A stretch of DNA of 24,711 nucleotides from Candidatus Altimarinota bacterium. Its GTDB lineage: Bacteria; Patescibacteriota; Gracilibacteria; BD1-5; UBA6164. A program made the position numbers and the translations under genes. Positions 16,719-24,711 of the stretch are shown here, in pieces. Below the pieces are notes generated by a model that saw only the letters and a program-made list of their open reading frames with translations, did not search any database and was not told the origin of the DNA. Location of the stretch: the NCBI GenBank assembly GCA_020631575.1, contig JAHDGX010000009.1:1-24711 (forward strand), in the 5' to 3' direction. Numbering within the stretch: the first letter of the stretch is position 1; every line of letters begins with the position of its first letter.

Positions 16719-18548
16719 TTATTCTACTTCGTTCCCTATCTGCTTATATTGCGTGTAATACTCTTCTACAAAGCTTCGTACTTCATCATCTTTTGGGAGA
16801 AAAACTCAGTTTTCTTTGACCACAAATTCAAAGAGAAAATTTCCTGCATCCATTTGATTGAGATAAGTAAATATTTCTTGCGTGTAGACTCAGATATACA
16901 TCTCTCTAAGAGCTATGAGGTTTTGATCATGGAGATACACTTCTATCTTCCCATTTTCATATCAAACTATACCCGACTGAAAAAGTATATGGAGATGTAT
17001 AAGACACTCACAGTAATATGGTAGGATATCCTCTACCTCTCTATAACGCATGATTTTGATAGATCTCATGAGATGCGTGATGACGATTTCCTCATCCAAA
17101 TCTGATGGTCATTTGAGAAAATGCGCTACTAGTCATCCTGCTGTTGCTTTGAACTCTTCTATATTTTTGAGAAGGCCTGTCTTTCACATAGCGACTTCTG
17201 ATCCTGGAGTAAGCCAAAGAGTGTGACCAAACTCGTGTCCGATCGTTTCTATATCATAGATTTTATAATAATTATCATCAGGTCAATCTAAAAATTTTCT
17301 GTATTTTGAGAGGATGTTTTCTGATATCATGCTACTATCCAGCTTCATCTTTGGAGCTGACCTCTGAGCCTCAAGTACATATTTTGGAAATGCAAAAATC
17401 TTCTTCCCATGTACTTTACTCACTTCATCGTCATTTGGTACTACTTGGGCAGAGTATGCTCAGCAAAGAAACGATCAATAAGCTAATACTGGAGCTCAGA
17501 TATAGAGCTGCACTTGTTTCTGGTTATTTTTAGAGAATTCATAACTCTCAGGAAAATTTTCTCTCCCGATTTCATCGTACATTCCTTCATACATATTTTC
17601 TATATCTGCTGCTACTTCACTTGTAAATAATGACGGGTCAACAAGTCTCATGTCAAACTCTATTGAAACAGCTCTACGGTATTTATCCTCATAGTACTCA
17701 ATTGGATGTCCAGGTTGGACTGGAGTATCAATAGCCATCCATTTTACATCAACCTCAGACCATACCGATACTAGTTTATTCACGTCTTGCTGTTTCCATG
17801 CATTCTGAATTGCTCTGAAGTATTCTATATATGCTATTTTTCTATAAAAAATATCATCTTCGAGAGCTTGCAATTCAGCTATCATATCCTCGTATCCCGT
17901 AATAATAGCTCCTACTTCTTCTGGAAATATTTCTCAATATGACTTTGAAACGTATCAGTTTCCCTCTGAAATCAAAATGGAATAAGTTCGATCGGCTGAT
18001 TCTCCCCTATGCCCAAGATCCATCAAATCATTATCAGATATATAGCTATTTATATCATCCTGATTGTTATCAAACTTTTTTTCTAAACTCCTATTTGTTT
18101 CAAAAAGAAGAGTCCTGCTCCACTTAAGAAATAAAGTAGAATATAGCTGCCCCAGTGTATGTGTGTGCTGAAATATTTTGAGATAAAACTCAGGGAGTAG
18201 GTTCTCTTCTTCTATTTCTTGAATCATCTCTCACTGAAGTTTCTCATAATAACTTCTCACATAGTTGTACGAAGACTCAAATACTTCATCTCTTCGCTTT
18301 CTACTTGCTCATATCTTTTCTAGATATATATCTAACGCTTCAAACTTCTTATCTCAAATCCTGGCTGCAGCAGCATAGTAAGTCTCTAGATTTTTTTCTA
18401 CTCAAATAGTATCGAGACAATCATTTAAAATATCTCTTTGAGATCACTCACTATTAATTCACTCGGATAACGAATTGTAATGGGCTTCATGATGATTAAA
18501 AATATCATGAATTTTTGAAATATTTTCTAAAAATTGCTGCTTGTTCAT
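16719..18548 (-). CDS. CiaB-like zinc metallopeptidase
   Basis: The 609-residue product carries a zinc peptidase motif HEFGH at 438-442 and the probable third ligand in NIEEFKATAGG (Glu464/465), the HExxH...EE arrangement also seen in M49-type peptidases. The surrounding blocks AYSAQVVPNDDEVS, GKKIFAFPKYVLEAQRSAPK, YDIETIGHEFGHTLW and PYYCECLIHLHILFQSGIVG match my memory of the family named after Campylobacter invasion antigen CiaB. The N-terminal half is helical. No signal peptide is visible, so it is probably cytoplasmic. I checked the frame for TAA and TAG and found none; glycines are often TGA. Function of the family in non-pathogens is unclear; an intracellular peptidase role is most likely here. 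A terminator-like hairpin lies 14 nt upstream of the start. Confidence 0.72.
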
Positions 18549-18562
18549 ACCAATATATAAAT

Positions 18563-18594
18563 AAAAAAGTAGTATATATGTATACTACTTTTTT
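18563..18594 (-). terminator. Terminator upstream of the CiaB-like gene
   Basis: A 14-bp stem AAAAAAGTAGTATA/TATACTACTTTTTT (18563-18576 with 18581-18594) has a TATG loop and A/T runs on both sides. It follows the stop of the gene at 18616 by 21 nt and ends 14 nt before the metallopeptidase ATG. Confidence 0.85.
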
Positions 18595-18615
18595 CATATG
18601 TATTTCAAAGAAATT

Positions 18616-19158
18616 TTACTGCGTTATGAAGATATCTTTTTTTCCATGAATATCTACTCCCTTAGCTTCGAGATCTACGTGAACCTGCCATGTAAGCTGC
18701 ATCCTTCGAGAATTTTTGAGCGCGAAGCTTGCAAGCTTTCCAAGAGTACTATCTCATAAATCAATATCAGGGTTTTGACCATATACGTTTTCAAAGCTTG
18801 GGATTTGTATGTTGATATCATAATCTTTTCTGAGTCACTGCTCGTACACAGTAGCTGATTCTATATGCTGAGCAAACCTAGCAAATTCGACTCTTCTGGT
18901 ATGTTTCTTTCCGTCCTTTCCATAACTCGTATCTCTTTTATATCCTACTACAAATACGCTGAGCATCTCCCCCTCAATTTGTTTTTTTGCGTGAAGTGAG
19001 AAACTTCACACGATACTTTCTCCATATTTATATGCGCGCTTTGGGAGTGATATTTTTATACTTCCTTTGAGGTGCTTTGCTAAAAGTGTAAAAAGAATTC
19101 CCCCTATAACACCAAATATAAGTCCAAGAAACAGAAATAGTATCAGATTTTCAGGCAT
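18616..19158 (-). CDS. Membrane-anchored protein, possibly arrestin-like fold
   Basis: The 180-residue product starts MPENLILFLFLGLIFGVIGG, an N-terminal membrane anchor ending near residue 26. The soluble part begins GSIKISLPKRAYKYGESIVG, which resembles the start of arrestin-fold domains (strand, then a GE(T/S)I-G turn), followed by alternating beta strands (EGEMLSVFVVGYKRD; YDINIQIPS; RRMQLTWQVHVDLEAKGVDI). Arrestin-like proteins such as Spo0M act as adaptors; this is a fold-level guess. It has a promoter of its own (-35 TTGCAA at 19213-19218, -10 TATACT at 19191-19196, minus strand) and a terminator 21 nt after the stop, so it is a single-gene unit. Confidence 0.7.
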
Positions 19159-19190
19159 AGAGTTTTATGAAGGAATATAATTAATCATGA

Positions 19191-19218
19191 AGTATAGTGA
19201 TCCAAGAGCAGATTGCAA
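19191..19218 (-). promoter_or_regulatory. Promoter of the arrestin-like gene
   Basis: On the minus strand -35 TTGCAA (19213-19218) and -10 TATACT (19191-19196) are separated by 16 bp, with the start codon about 33 nt after the -10 element. Confidence 0.5.
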
Positions 19219-19223
19219 TAAAG

Positions 19224-19250
19224 TTGACTTAATATATTTTGTACTATAAT
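19224..19250 (+). promoter_or_regulatory. Promoter of the small gene at 19312
   Basis: A -35 TTGACT (19224-19229) and a perfect -10 TATAAT (19245-19250) are separated by 15 bp, the same short spacing as at rplJ. Transcription would start near 19257. Confidence 0.6.
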
Positions 19251-19295
19251 AATTTCACCATATTTATCCAATCTAGCATTAAGTCTAGAGGCAAT

Positions 19296-19303
19296 GGAGG
19301 AGG
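19296..19303 (+). promoter_or_regulatory. Strong Shine-Dalgarno sequence GGAGGAGG
   Basis: GGAGGAGG lies 8 nt before the ATG at 19312. It is the only strong ribosome binding site in the window; the other genes show A/T-rich sequence at this place. Confidence 0.85.
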
Positions 19304-19311
19304 ATTAAAGC

Positions 19312-19521
19312 ATGGCAGATGTCTATACCCTAAAGCGGGTAGAGAGGGAGAAGGGTCGTGACGGAAAAAACAAACGAACAGTTCTATTGCTCCGTGGTTC
19401 TCGGGAGGAGTTAAAAACGACTCTCATGACCGCAACAGGAGTAACGTTTGATCTTGAACGAAATGACAAGCTCCTTGCTGAAGAAAAGTCAAAAGCTTTT
19501 CTTACAGGCAAACTCTCATGA
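19312..19521 (+). CDS. Small charged protein, gene apparently ends in a TGA stop
   Basis: The gene encodes 69 residues (MADVYTLKRVEREKGRDGKN at the start, FLTGKLS at the end), very rich in Lys, Arg and Glu. I recognise no family. Its base composition is more GC-rich than its neighbours, it uses GGT, GGA and GGC for glycine and no internal TGA, and it has a strong Shine-Dalgarno sequence. The frame ends at a TGA (19519-19521), and a strong GC-rich terminator begins 4 nt later. If this TGA were read as glycine, translation would continue 108 more codons through the terminator and antisense to the next gene, to a TAG at 19846. The layout therefore fits a standard-code gene, perhaps acquired from another organism. 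Assembly error is unlikely but not excluded, since both flanks are recoded genes. Confidence 0.7.
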   Translation: MADVYTLKRVEREKGRDGKNKRTVLLLRGSREELKTTLMTATGVTFDLERNDKLLAEEKSKAFLTGKLS

Positions 19522-19525
19522 AACA

Positions 19526-19564
19526 AGCCCTACGCGTCGACGACGCGTAGGGCTCACTTTTTTT
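19526..19564 (+). terminator. GC-rich terminator of the gene at 19312
   Basis: A perfect 13-bp stem AGCCCTACGCGTC/GACGCGTAGGGCT (19526-19538 with 19542-19554) has a three-base loop and is followed by CACTTTTTTT. It is much more GC-rich than most other terminators in the window. Confidence 0.93.
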
Positions 19565-19571
19565 CAAGATC

Positions 19572-19955
19572 TTATTTTATAACTGTTATAAGTTTTACTC
19601 ACTCTCATTTTATATGATCAGCATGATTTTCTCATAGGATGTCTACAAACTCTTCCCTATCAGATCTTTCAGTAAATTGCTGAAGTCATCTAAATCACGC
19701 ATCTCATATGTCTGTTGTATACAAGATTCAAATTCTCTTTTCCTTTACTCTATCAATAACATCCCTAATCGTAGGAAAGAAAGGAATAACGTCTCTGTCT
19801 TCCCTACTCACGTATTCTGGGACCAGAAGTCATCCATTTGTTTTATAGAGCACTACTCAGTTATCATCTACTAGTTCTCTTCAGATTTCTAACTCCTCGT
19901 CAAAGGCTCAATAAAACGTTTGCTGCGCATCAAATGCAAAATAGTTCCAGTTCAT
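19572..19955 (-). CDS. Hypothetical protein with many TGA glycines
   Basis: The 127-residue product starts MNWNYFAFDAQQTFYGAFDE and ends HIKGEGVKLITVIK. It is acidic and soluble, without a membrane segment or signal peptide. About a dozen codons are TGA, and reading them as glycine gives a protein of ordinary composition (for example RIGILYTTDIGDAGFRGLQQ). I recognise no family. It lies downstream of the DEAD-box helicase on the same strand, but a terminator separates them (19962-19994). Confidence 0.72.
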
Positions 19956-19961
19956 TTCTAT

Positions 19962-19994
19962 AAAAAAATCTAAAATATTTTTATATATTTTAGA
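19962..19994 (-). terminator. Terminator of the DEAD-box helicase gene
   Basis: The stem TCTAAAATAT/ATATTTTAGA (19969-19978 with 19985-19994) has a six-base loop and, on the minus strand, is followed by seven T. It begins 24 nt after the helicase stop. Confidence 0.85.
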
Positions 19995-20018
19995 CTTAAT
20001 TACTATTTAGTCAATTTT

Positions 20019-21830
20019 TTACTTTTTCCAACCATAAGAGTTTCCTCCTCCTGATTCTCTTCCTCCCCGTGAGCTTGAGTTTGACTTAGATCGTCCTGCT
20101 CATCCTCCTCTGTAACCTGAAGATCATCCTGATCGTCCTCCACCTTGGTAGCCGCGACCTCATCCTCCAGAAAATCCTCTGTTTCCACCTCCACGATATC
20201 ATCCTCCACCTCAGCCACCACCATTTCTAGCTTTAGCTTGGACAACGAGTGGTTGTCTTGGATTGAGTGATTTAAAGTGAGTAAGAATACCGTCAGCATC
20301 TTCTACTTTTACGTTCATATATGAAAATTTTTCTAAAACATCTATTTTCCCAACATCCCCGATTCTCATACCTGTTTCATTTTCTATCCATTTTATGAGA
20401 GATCCAGGATTCATGTTATCCAGCTTCCCTTTTGCGATAAAGAGTCTTTGTTCTCCATCTGGAGCTGATCTTGGAGCCTCAGTGATAATATTGTATGATT
20501 TTTCTTCAAATTTATCACTGTGAGCATCTTTGAGCATCGCAGCCAGTACTGTTTTAGCATCTCCTAGCTCGAGAAGTGATCCAGCAAGCGTTTCAAAGTC
20601 AGCAAGTTTTTCATCTGACATGAGGTTTGCGATATTTCCTACGAGCCGCTTCTTTTGAAGCTCTACTACTTCTTTCGCTCCAGGGATTTGACCCTTTGTC
20701 ATTTTTTGTTTGAGCATTCTCTCGATACCGAAGAGTTTTCTCGTATCTGATCGTGCTACAAAGTTGATTGCATGACCTGTCTTCCCGGCTCTCCCAGTAC
20801 GTCCGATTCTATGAGTATATACTTCAGCATTATCTGGAAGTGAGTAGTTTACTACGTGTGAAAGATCCTGCACGTCGATCCCTCGAGCCGCAACATCTGT
20901 TGCTACGAGAATAGTACATTTTTTTGATTTAAATCTCGCAAGTACTTTTTCTCTGTTTTTTTGTTCGATATCTCCGTGGATTCCTTCTGCTCTGATTCCT
21001 CTTCCGACAAGCTTAGAAGTCACATCATCAACATCCATCTTTGTTTTACAAAATATGATTCCATAAAAATCTTCTGTCATATCTACAACTCTTGAAAGAG
21101 CTTCAAACTTATTTCTTGGAGAAACCTCATAGTATATTTGAGAAATCCTATCTGAAATAGTGGTTTTTGATGCTATTTTTACCTCGTCGTAGCTATGCAT
21201 ATATTTCTTTGCAAGCATGAGGATTTCTCTTGGCATAGTCGCAGAAAAAAGAAGAGTCTTCTTGTTATCTGGAGTATGCTGCAAGATTTCTTCGATTTCT
21301 TCTCTAAAACCAATATTGAGCATCTCATCAGCCTCATCAAGAATGAAATAATCAATAGTAGAAAGATCCAGAGTCCTCTTTGTGATAAGGTGATCTTTTA
21401 CTCTCCCTGGAGTACCAACTACAATATGTGGTCAATTCTTGAGAGCTCTTCTCTCTTCTGAGATATTTTGTCCTCCATAAAGAAGCGTTATTTTTACTCC
21501 TCTTTCAGCAAAGGATTGTATTTCGTTAGCAACTTGGATTGCAAGCTCACGAGTTGGAGCAAGGATCATAGCTTGAACTCCCTTCTTAGACATATCAAGA
21601 CGTGAAAGAAGTGGCAGACCAAAAGAAGCTGTCTTCCCTGTTCCAGTTTGAGCTTGTCCTATAATATCTTTGTCTCCATTTAGGAGAAGAGGTATTACCC
21701 CAGCCTGAATTTCTGATGGGAATTCATATCCCTTTTTCGCTATAGCAGCCAGAAGAGTGTCTGAAAGTCCAAGATCTGCAAATGTTGTTTTTTTAGCTGC
21801 AACTTCAGCTGTTTGTGTAGTTTCTGTCAT
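20019..21830 (-). CDS. DEAD-box RNA helicase with RGG-rich tail (CshA/DeaD type)
   Basis: These ATP-dependent RNA helicases remodel rRNA and mRNA, often at low temperature. The 603-residue product has the Q motif (FADLGLSDTLLAAIAKKGYE to Gln42), Walker A AQTGTGKT (60-67), PTRELA, TPGR, DEAD at 165-168, SAT, and HRIGRTGRAG. After the helicase core comes a DbpA/DeaD-type RNA-binding domain (about 450-530) and from about 536 a Gly/Arg/Ser tail (NGGGGGGG, YRGGGNRGF and similar). Only six codons are TGA: Gly133 and five in the tail, beginning at 20211. The low number fits a highly expressed gene. A leader of about 180 nt precedes the start. Confidence 0.96.
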
Positions 21831-22012
21831 GTATTTGGCAAAAAAATAAAAGAGACACTATTTCATATGACCACATATGTGATCTCATGAAAACCTAATT
21901 ACAAAATACTTAAACATCTCGCAGTGAAGAGATGTCCTAAGTCATGATGCAATATAAGGATTGTCTCTTCTATTCGGGAGATTTAAAGCTCATAGAGCCA
22001 TAAATCTGTGTC
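21831..22012 (-). promoter_or_regulatory. Long 5' leader of the DEAD-box helicase mRNA
   Basis: No gene is seen here. From the predicted start near 22012 the leader runs about 180 nt. It holds a hairpin ACATCTC/GAGATGT (21914-21920 with 21929-21935) and CATATG repeats near 21877-21892 that can pair with each other. Cold-shock helicase genes in other bacteria often carry long regulatory leaders; a similar role here is inference. Confidence 0.4.
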
Positions 22013-22018
22013 GGCAGG

Positions 22019-22046
22019 ACTATACAAAGATTTTTTTACAATGCAA
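22019..22046 (-). promoter_or_regulatory. Promoter of the DEAD-box helicase gene
   Basis: On the minus strand -35 TTGCAT (22041-22046) and -10 TATAGT (22019-22024) are separated by 16 bp. Confidence 0.55.
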
Positions 22047-22098
22047 ATTCTTTTTATAGTTTTATTGACTTATTATAAATATTACTTTTAAGGTAATA

Positions 22099-22311
22099 TT
22101 ATTTCCACTGAATTTTACTGATTAGATACGCTGATCACCCAGCCCAAACAGCTACATATATCCAAACATTCAATGAAAGTACTACTGGAAAGAGTTTCGC
22201 AATCCAGAGTGCTGCTGCAAACACAGAGAGTTTAAATATCGTCACATCAACGACATTCATATTATTCACCATAGCCATGGCATTTTTTATATATTTCTGA
22301 ATAAAGTTCAT
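22099..22311 (-). CDS. Small two-segment membrane protein
   Basis: The 70-residue product starts MNFIQKYIKNAMAMVNNMNV. Two hydrophobic stretches (about residues 25-44 and 45-65, VVLSLNVWIYVAVWAGGSAY) are separated by a proline-valine turn. It lies 50 nt downstream of the EamA transporter on the same strand and could be cotranscribed. One glycine is TGA. An inverted repeat AATATTAC/GTAATATT (22078-22085 with 22093-22100) overlaps its stop and may weakly terminate transcription. I recognise no family. Confidence 0.6.
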
Positions 22312-22361
22312 AGTGAGTAGTTAATAATATAATACCAAAACTATACTAAATATATATCAAA

Positions 22362-23234
22362 TTACAATGATACGTAACTGAGTCCAGATATACCGAGCAC
22401 GAGCAATAATATAGCTGCGTATTGACTTGAAGATAACTTTTCATGTAGAAATATTCTTGCCAGTATAGTTGTTATGGCTGGAGAACAAGCTGTAATAGCT
22501 GATACAAAACTGAGTGATCATGTTTCAAATGCTTTTGCAAAAAAGAAAACTCCAAATAATGAACATACAAGAACGAGCCCAATATCTCTCCAAACTTTCA
22601 AGGACATGCCCGTTACTCCTCTTATAATATTCTGCCCAGAGTAAAAAAGTAAAAATGAGCCTACAATCAAATTTCAAGCTTCCGCTATCATGATGGTGAC
22701 AATTGTTGAATAGTATTCAACTGATCTATCAAAAAATGTTACAAATCATGCCCACATGATCATCGCACCTACTGCATATAGGAGAGATGCTTTATCTTTT
22801 GAGACTTTCATAGCTCTTATCTCATCTAGGTGAAACGATAAGAAGAAAATTCCACAAAATATGAGAGCAAAGAATCATAATTGTATAAGAGAAATAAGTT
22901 CTCACAAGAATAAAGTTGCGATAAAGATCGTTACGAGAGGATACGCGTTTGCAATACTTGATGAGATTCACGCATAGCCTGTTTGCAAACTCTTCGAGTA
23001 TAAAAGTACTCAGCTAAATCAGCAAACTCCTGTTAATAGAGGATATACTAAGAAAGATGAAAACACTATCTGCTCTGAAAATATGACAAAAGCTCAAAAA
23101 AATACGAGAAATTGTCCAAAAGCAAGAAGACTTGCAAGAAGAACAGTACTCATATTTCTCGCAGGTCTTGCTATAAAAAAATCGTAACTTCAAAAACATA
23201 GCATACAAACGAGAGAAAATATGAGAGCTTCCAT
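22362..23234 (-). CDS. EamA/DMT-family membrane transporter
   Basis: The 290-residue product is almost entirely hydrophobic, with about ten membrane segments in two halves separated by a charged loop near residue 145 (HLDEIRAMKVSKDKA). Each half resembles one EamA domain: the first ends with the SSSIANAYPLVTIFIATLFL and GELISLIQLGFFALIFCGIF pattern, the second with SFVSAITACSPAITTILARI, then FLHEKLSSSQYAAILLLVLG. DMT transporters move small metabolites such as amino acids or nucleotide-like compounds; the substrate cannot be told. Ten or more glycines are TGA. It is divergent from the zur-like gene. Confidence 0.88.
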
Positions 23235-23297
23235 AGGAGAGAAAAAATAAACAATACTACTCCCAGTATACAAAAAATACTATTTTCTAAAATACTT

Positions 23298-23325
23298 TTG
23301 ACTTCCCTATTTTTTGAACTATATT
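23298..23325 (+). promoter_or_regulatory. Promoter of the zur-znuA unit
   Basis: A -35 TTGACT (23298-23303) and -10 TATATT (23320-23325) are separated by 16 bp, with transcription starting near 23332. I see no clear palindromic Zur box. Confidence 0.55.
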
Positions 23326-23356
23326 TTTCACAATTAATTGATACTAAGTCTCATTT

Positions 23357-23758
23357 ATGGATATAGAGAAAATTCTTAGAAAGCACAGGAAGAAGGTCAC
23401 TCCCGAAAGATCTCTCCTGTTTGCTTGGATGGAAAAAAAACACCTTTTCACCTCTGCCAGTCTTGAATCAGATTTTAAAGACATTGGAAGAGCCAGCATA
23501 TTTCGAACGCTGAAACTCTTTACGGAGCTCTGAGTCCTCAGAAGGGTTAATCTCTGAGAATCTGGAGAAAGCTATGAGATCGAGTGCTGCAAAAAACACC
23601 ACCATGAACATATGAAGTGCATGGGCTGCGGTGATGTGCTGAGTTTTCAGTCAAGCAGTATCTGTGACAGAATATTCTCTGAAGCTAAAAAGCTTGGATT
23701 CCACATAGATGAACATTCTCTCAGTATCTTATGAAAATGTAAAAGTTGTATATCTTAA
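23357..23758 (+). CDS. Fur-family metal regulator, probably Zur
   Basis: Fur-family repressors bind DNA when loaded with metal. The 133-residue product has the winged-helix N-terminus (VTPERSLLFAWMEKKHLFTS, then GRASIFRTLKLFTELGVLRR), the sensor motif CCKKHHHEHMKCMGCGDVLS with regulatory-site histidines and the CxxC structural zinc pair (CMGC), and a second CxxC at the end (CKSC). Length is normal. Because it lies 10 nt upstream of a ZnuA-type zinc-binding lipoprotein, zinc is the likely signal. At least three glycines are TGA, one in LGVLRRV. No Shine-Dalgarno sequence. Confidence 0.88.
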
Positions 23759-23768
23759 ATAAAAAATT

Positions 23769-24711
23769 ATGAAAAAAATATACGTGCTCACTATTATGAT
23801 AATAGCTCTCAGTTGATGTTGAAGCCAATCTATAAGTATTAATACTTCATCTAATGATTCTCAAACTCAAAAGACACTAGAAACTATTAAAGTAGCTTCA
23901 TCTATCCTCCCAATATCAGCTGTAGTGAACAGTATAGGATGAGACTATGTAGAAGTGGAAAACATAGTCCCAGCTGGAGTATCTCCTCACGGATTTGATC
24001 TTTCTGCAAAGCAGATGGCAAGTATATCTGAGAGTGAAATAACTTTTATGATCGGACTTGAGCATATTGATGGCTTTCTTGAAAAAGCAGTGGATTCCGA
24101 TAAACAAGTCCACCTCGCTGATGGTATGGAACTTATAAAAGTAGAGTGACATGATCACGATAATCATAGCGATGAAGACGAACATGAAGAAGAATCTCAT
24201 GATGATCATAGCGAGCATAACCATGATAGAGATCCTCATGTGTGGCTTGGAAAGGATAATATTATCACTATGGCTGGTAATATTCGAGATGAACTCTCTA
24301 CCCTCCTCCCAGAGCAAGCAGTATATTTTTCTGAAAATACTGAGAGTTTTATAGCTGAGATTGAAGCAATATATACTGAATTTGATGAATCTACCAAAGG
24401 CAAAACTCCAAGTGAATTCATAGTATTTCATGATGCGTATAACTATCTTATGGAGTCAGCATGAATAGATATGAATCTCAAAGTACCTTTTTCTGAAAAT
24501 GTACTCCACGAATCAGGAACAGCTCACATGAAAGATCTCATAGAAGAGGTAGAGCTCCATGGAATAAAATACGCATTCACTGAACCTCAATTTAACACCG
24601 GGAATCTTGAAAAATTCGCAGATCAGTATAATCTGACGATAGGAATACTGAATCCTCTTGGAACAAATGAGGGTGCTTGAGGATACAGAGAAAACCTCAG
24701 AAGTAATTTAG
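23769..24711 (+). CDS. znuA: Zinc ABC transporter substrate-binding lipoprotein ZnuA, 3' end cut
   Basis: The protein captures zinc outside the membrane for a ZnuABC importer. 314 codons are in the window and the frame is still open. The lipoprotein signal is MKKIYVLTIMIIALSGC, with lipobox LSGC: Cys17 would be lipid-modified, and the Gly before it is coded by TGA (23814-23816). The family motifs follow: VASSILPISAVVNSIGGDYV, PAGVSPHGFDLSAKQM (first His ligand), a His/Asp/Glu-rich loop at about 128-157, DPHVWL (second His), FIVFHDAYNYL (third His) and FTEPQFN. The His-rich loop is typical of zinc rather than manganese binders. It starts 10 nt after the zur-like stop. Permease and ATPase genes probably lie beyond the window. 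Confidence 0.92.

Noticed and set aside
23916..24431. Minus-strand frame of 171 residues opposite znuA
   Set aside because: It is a shadow of the well-supported znuA frame; its sequence is low-complexity and resembles no family.

Overview
The window comes from a bacterium that reads UGA as glycine (genetic code 25), which points to the candidate phyla Absconditabacteria (SR1) or Gracilibacteria (BD1-5/GN02). With UGA as stop, most genes fall apart into fragments. With UGA as glycine they join into full-length conserved proteins, and the UGAs land on invariant glycines such as the Walker A loop of RecQ, motif glycines of the sortase and the residue before the lipobox cysteine of ZnuA. Twenty-two of the 23 complete genes end in TAA or TAG. 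DNA is AT-rich, and Shine-Dalgarno sequences are nearly absent.

Layout. 1-2117 (+): 3' end of a tRNA-Leu, rpmE, an L10-leader-type attenuator, rplJ, a structured intergenic RNA, rplL and tRNA-Gln(CTG). 2120-3303 (-): Nudix hydrolase, degenerate metallo-beta-lactamase-fold protein and a small membrane protein. 3449-4785 (+): membrane-anchored sortase and a small membrane protein. 4818-9379 (-): recQ, yaaA and an alpha/beta hydrolase fused to a VanY-type carboxypeptidase, tightly packed. 9494-9958 (+): small LuxR-type DNA-binding protein. 10076-10400 (+): GC-rich transcription unit with its own promoter and terminator, probably an RNA gene or foreign DNA. 10474-13138 (+): RelA-type (p)ppGpp synthetase and a PAS-PAS-PAS-GAF sensor containing a perfect 321-bp tandem duplication. 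13141-18548 (-): a 1173-residue protein with methyltransferase-like motifs and a C-terminal glutamine amidotransferase domain, and a CiaB-like zinc metallopeptidase. 18616-19158 (-): membrane-anchored, possibly arrestin-like protein. 19312-19521 (+): a small gene that looks like standard code (UGA stop, strong Shine-Dalgarno, GC-rich terminator). 19572-22311 (-): hypothetical protein, DEAD-box RNA helicase with RGG tail and small membrane protein. 22362-23234 (-): EamA transporter. 23357-24711 (+): Fur/Zur-type regulator and zinc-binding lipoprotein ZnuA, cut by the window end.

How the genes work together. The ribosomal block is core translation with leader-RNA control. The Rel synthetase and PAS/GAF sensor lie 10 nt apart and may form one stress-signalling operon. 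Zur-ZnuA is a zinc-uptake unit. Sortase and the hydrolase/VanY fusion act at the cell envelope. The most unusual points are the standard-code-like gene at 19312, the GC-rich unit at 10076, the rplJ-rplL intergenic RNA, the exact PAS duplication and the large methyltransferase-like/amidotransferase protein.
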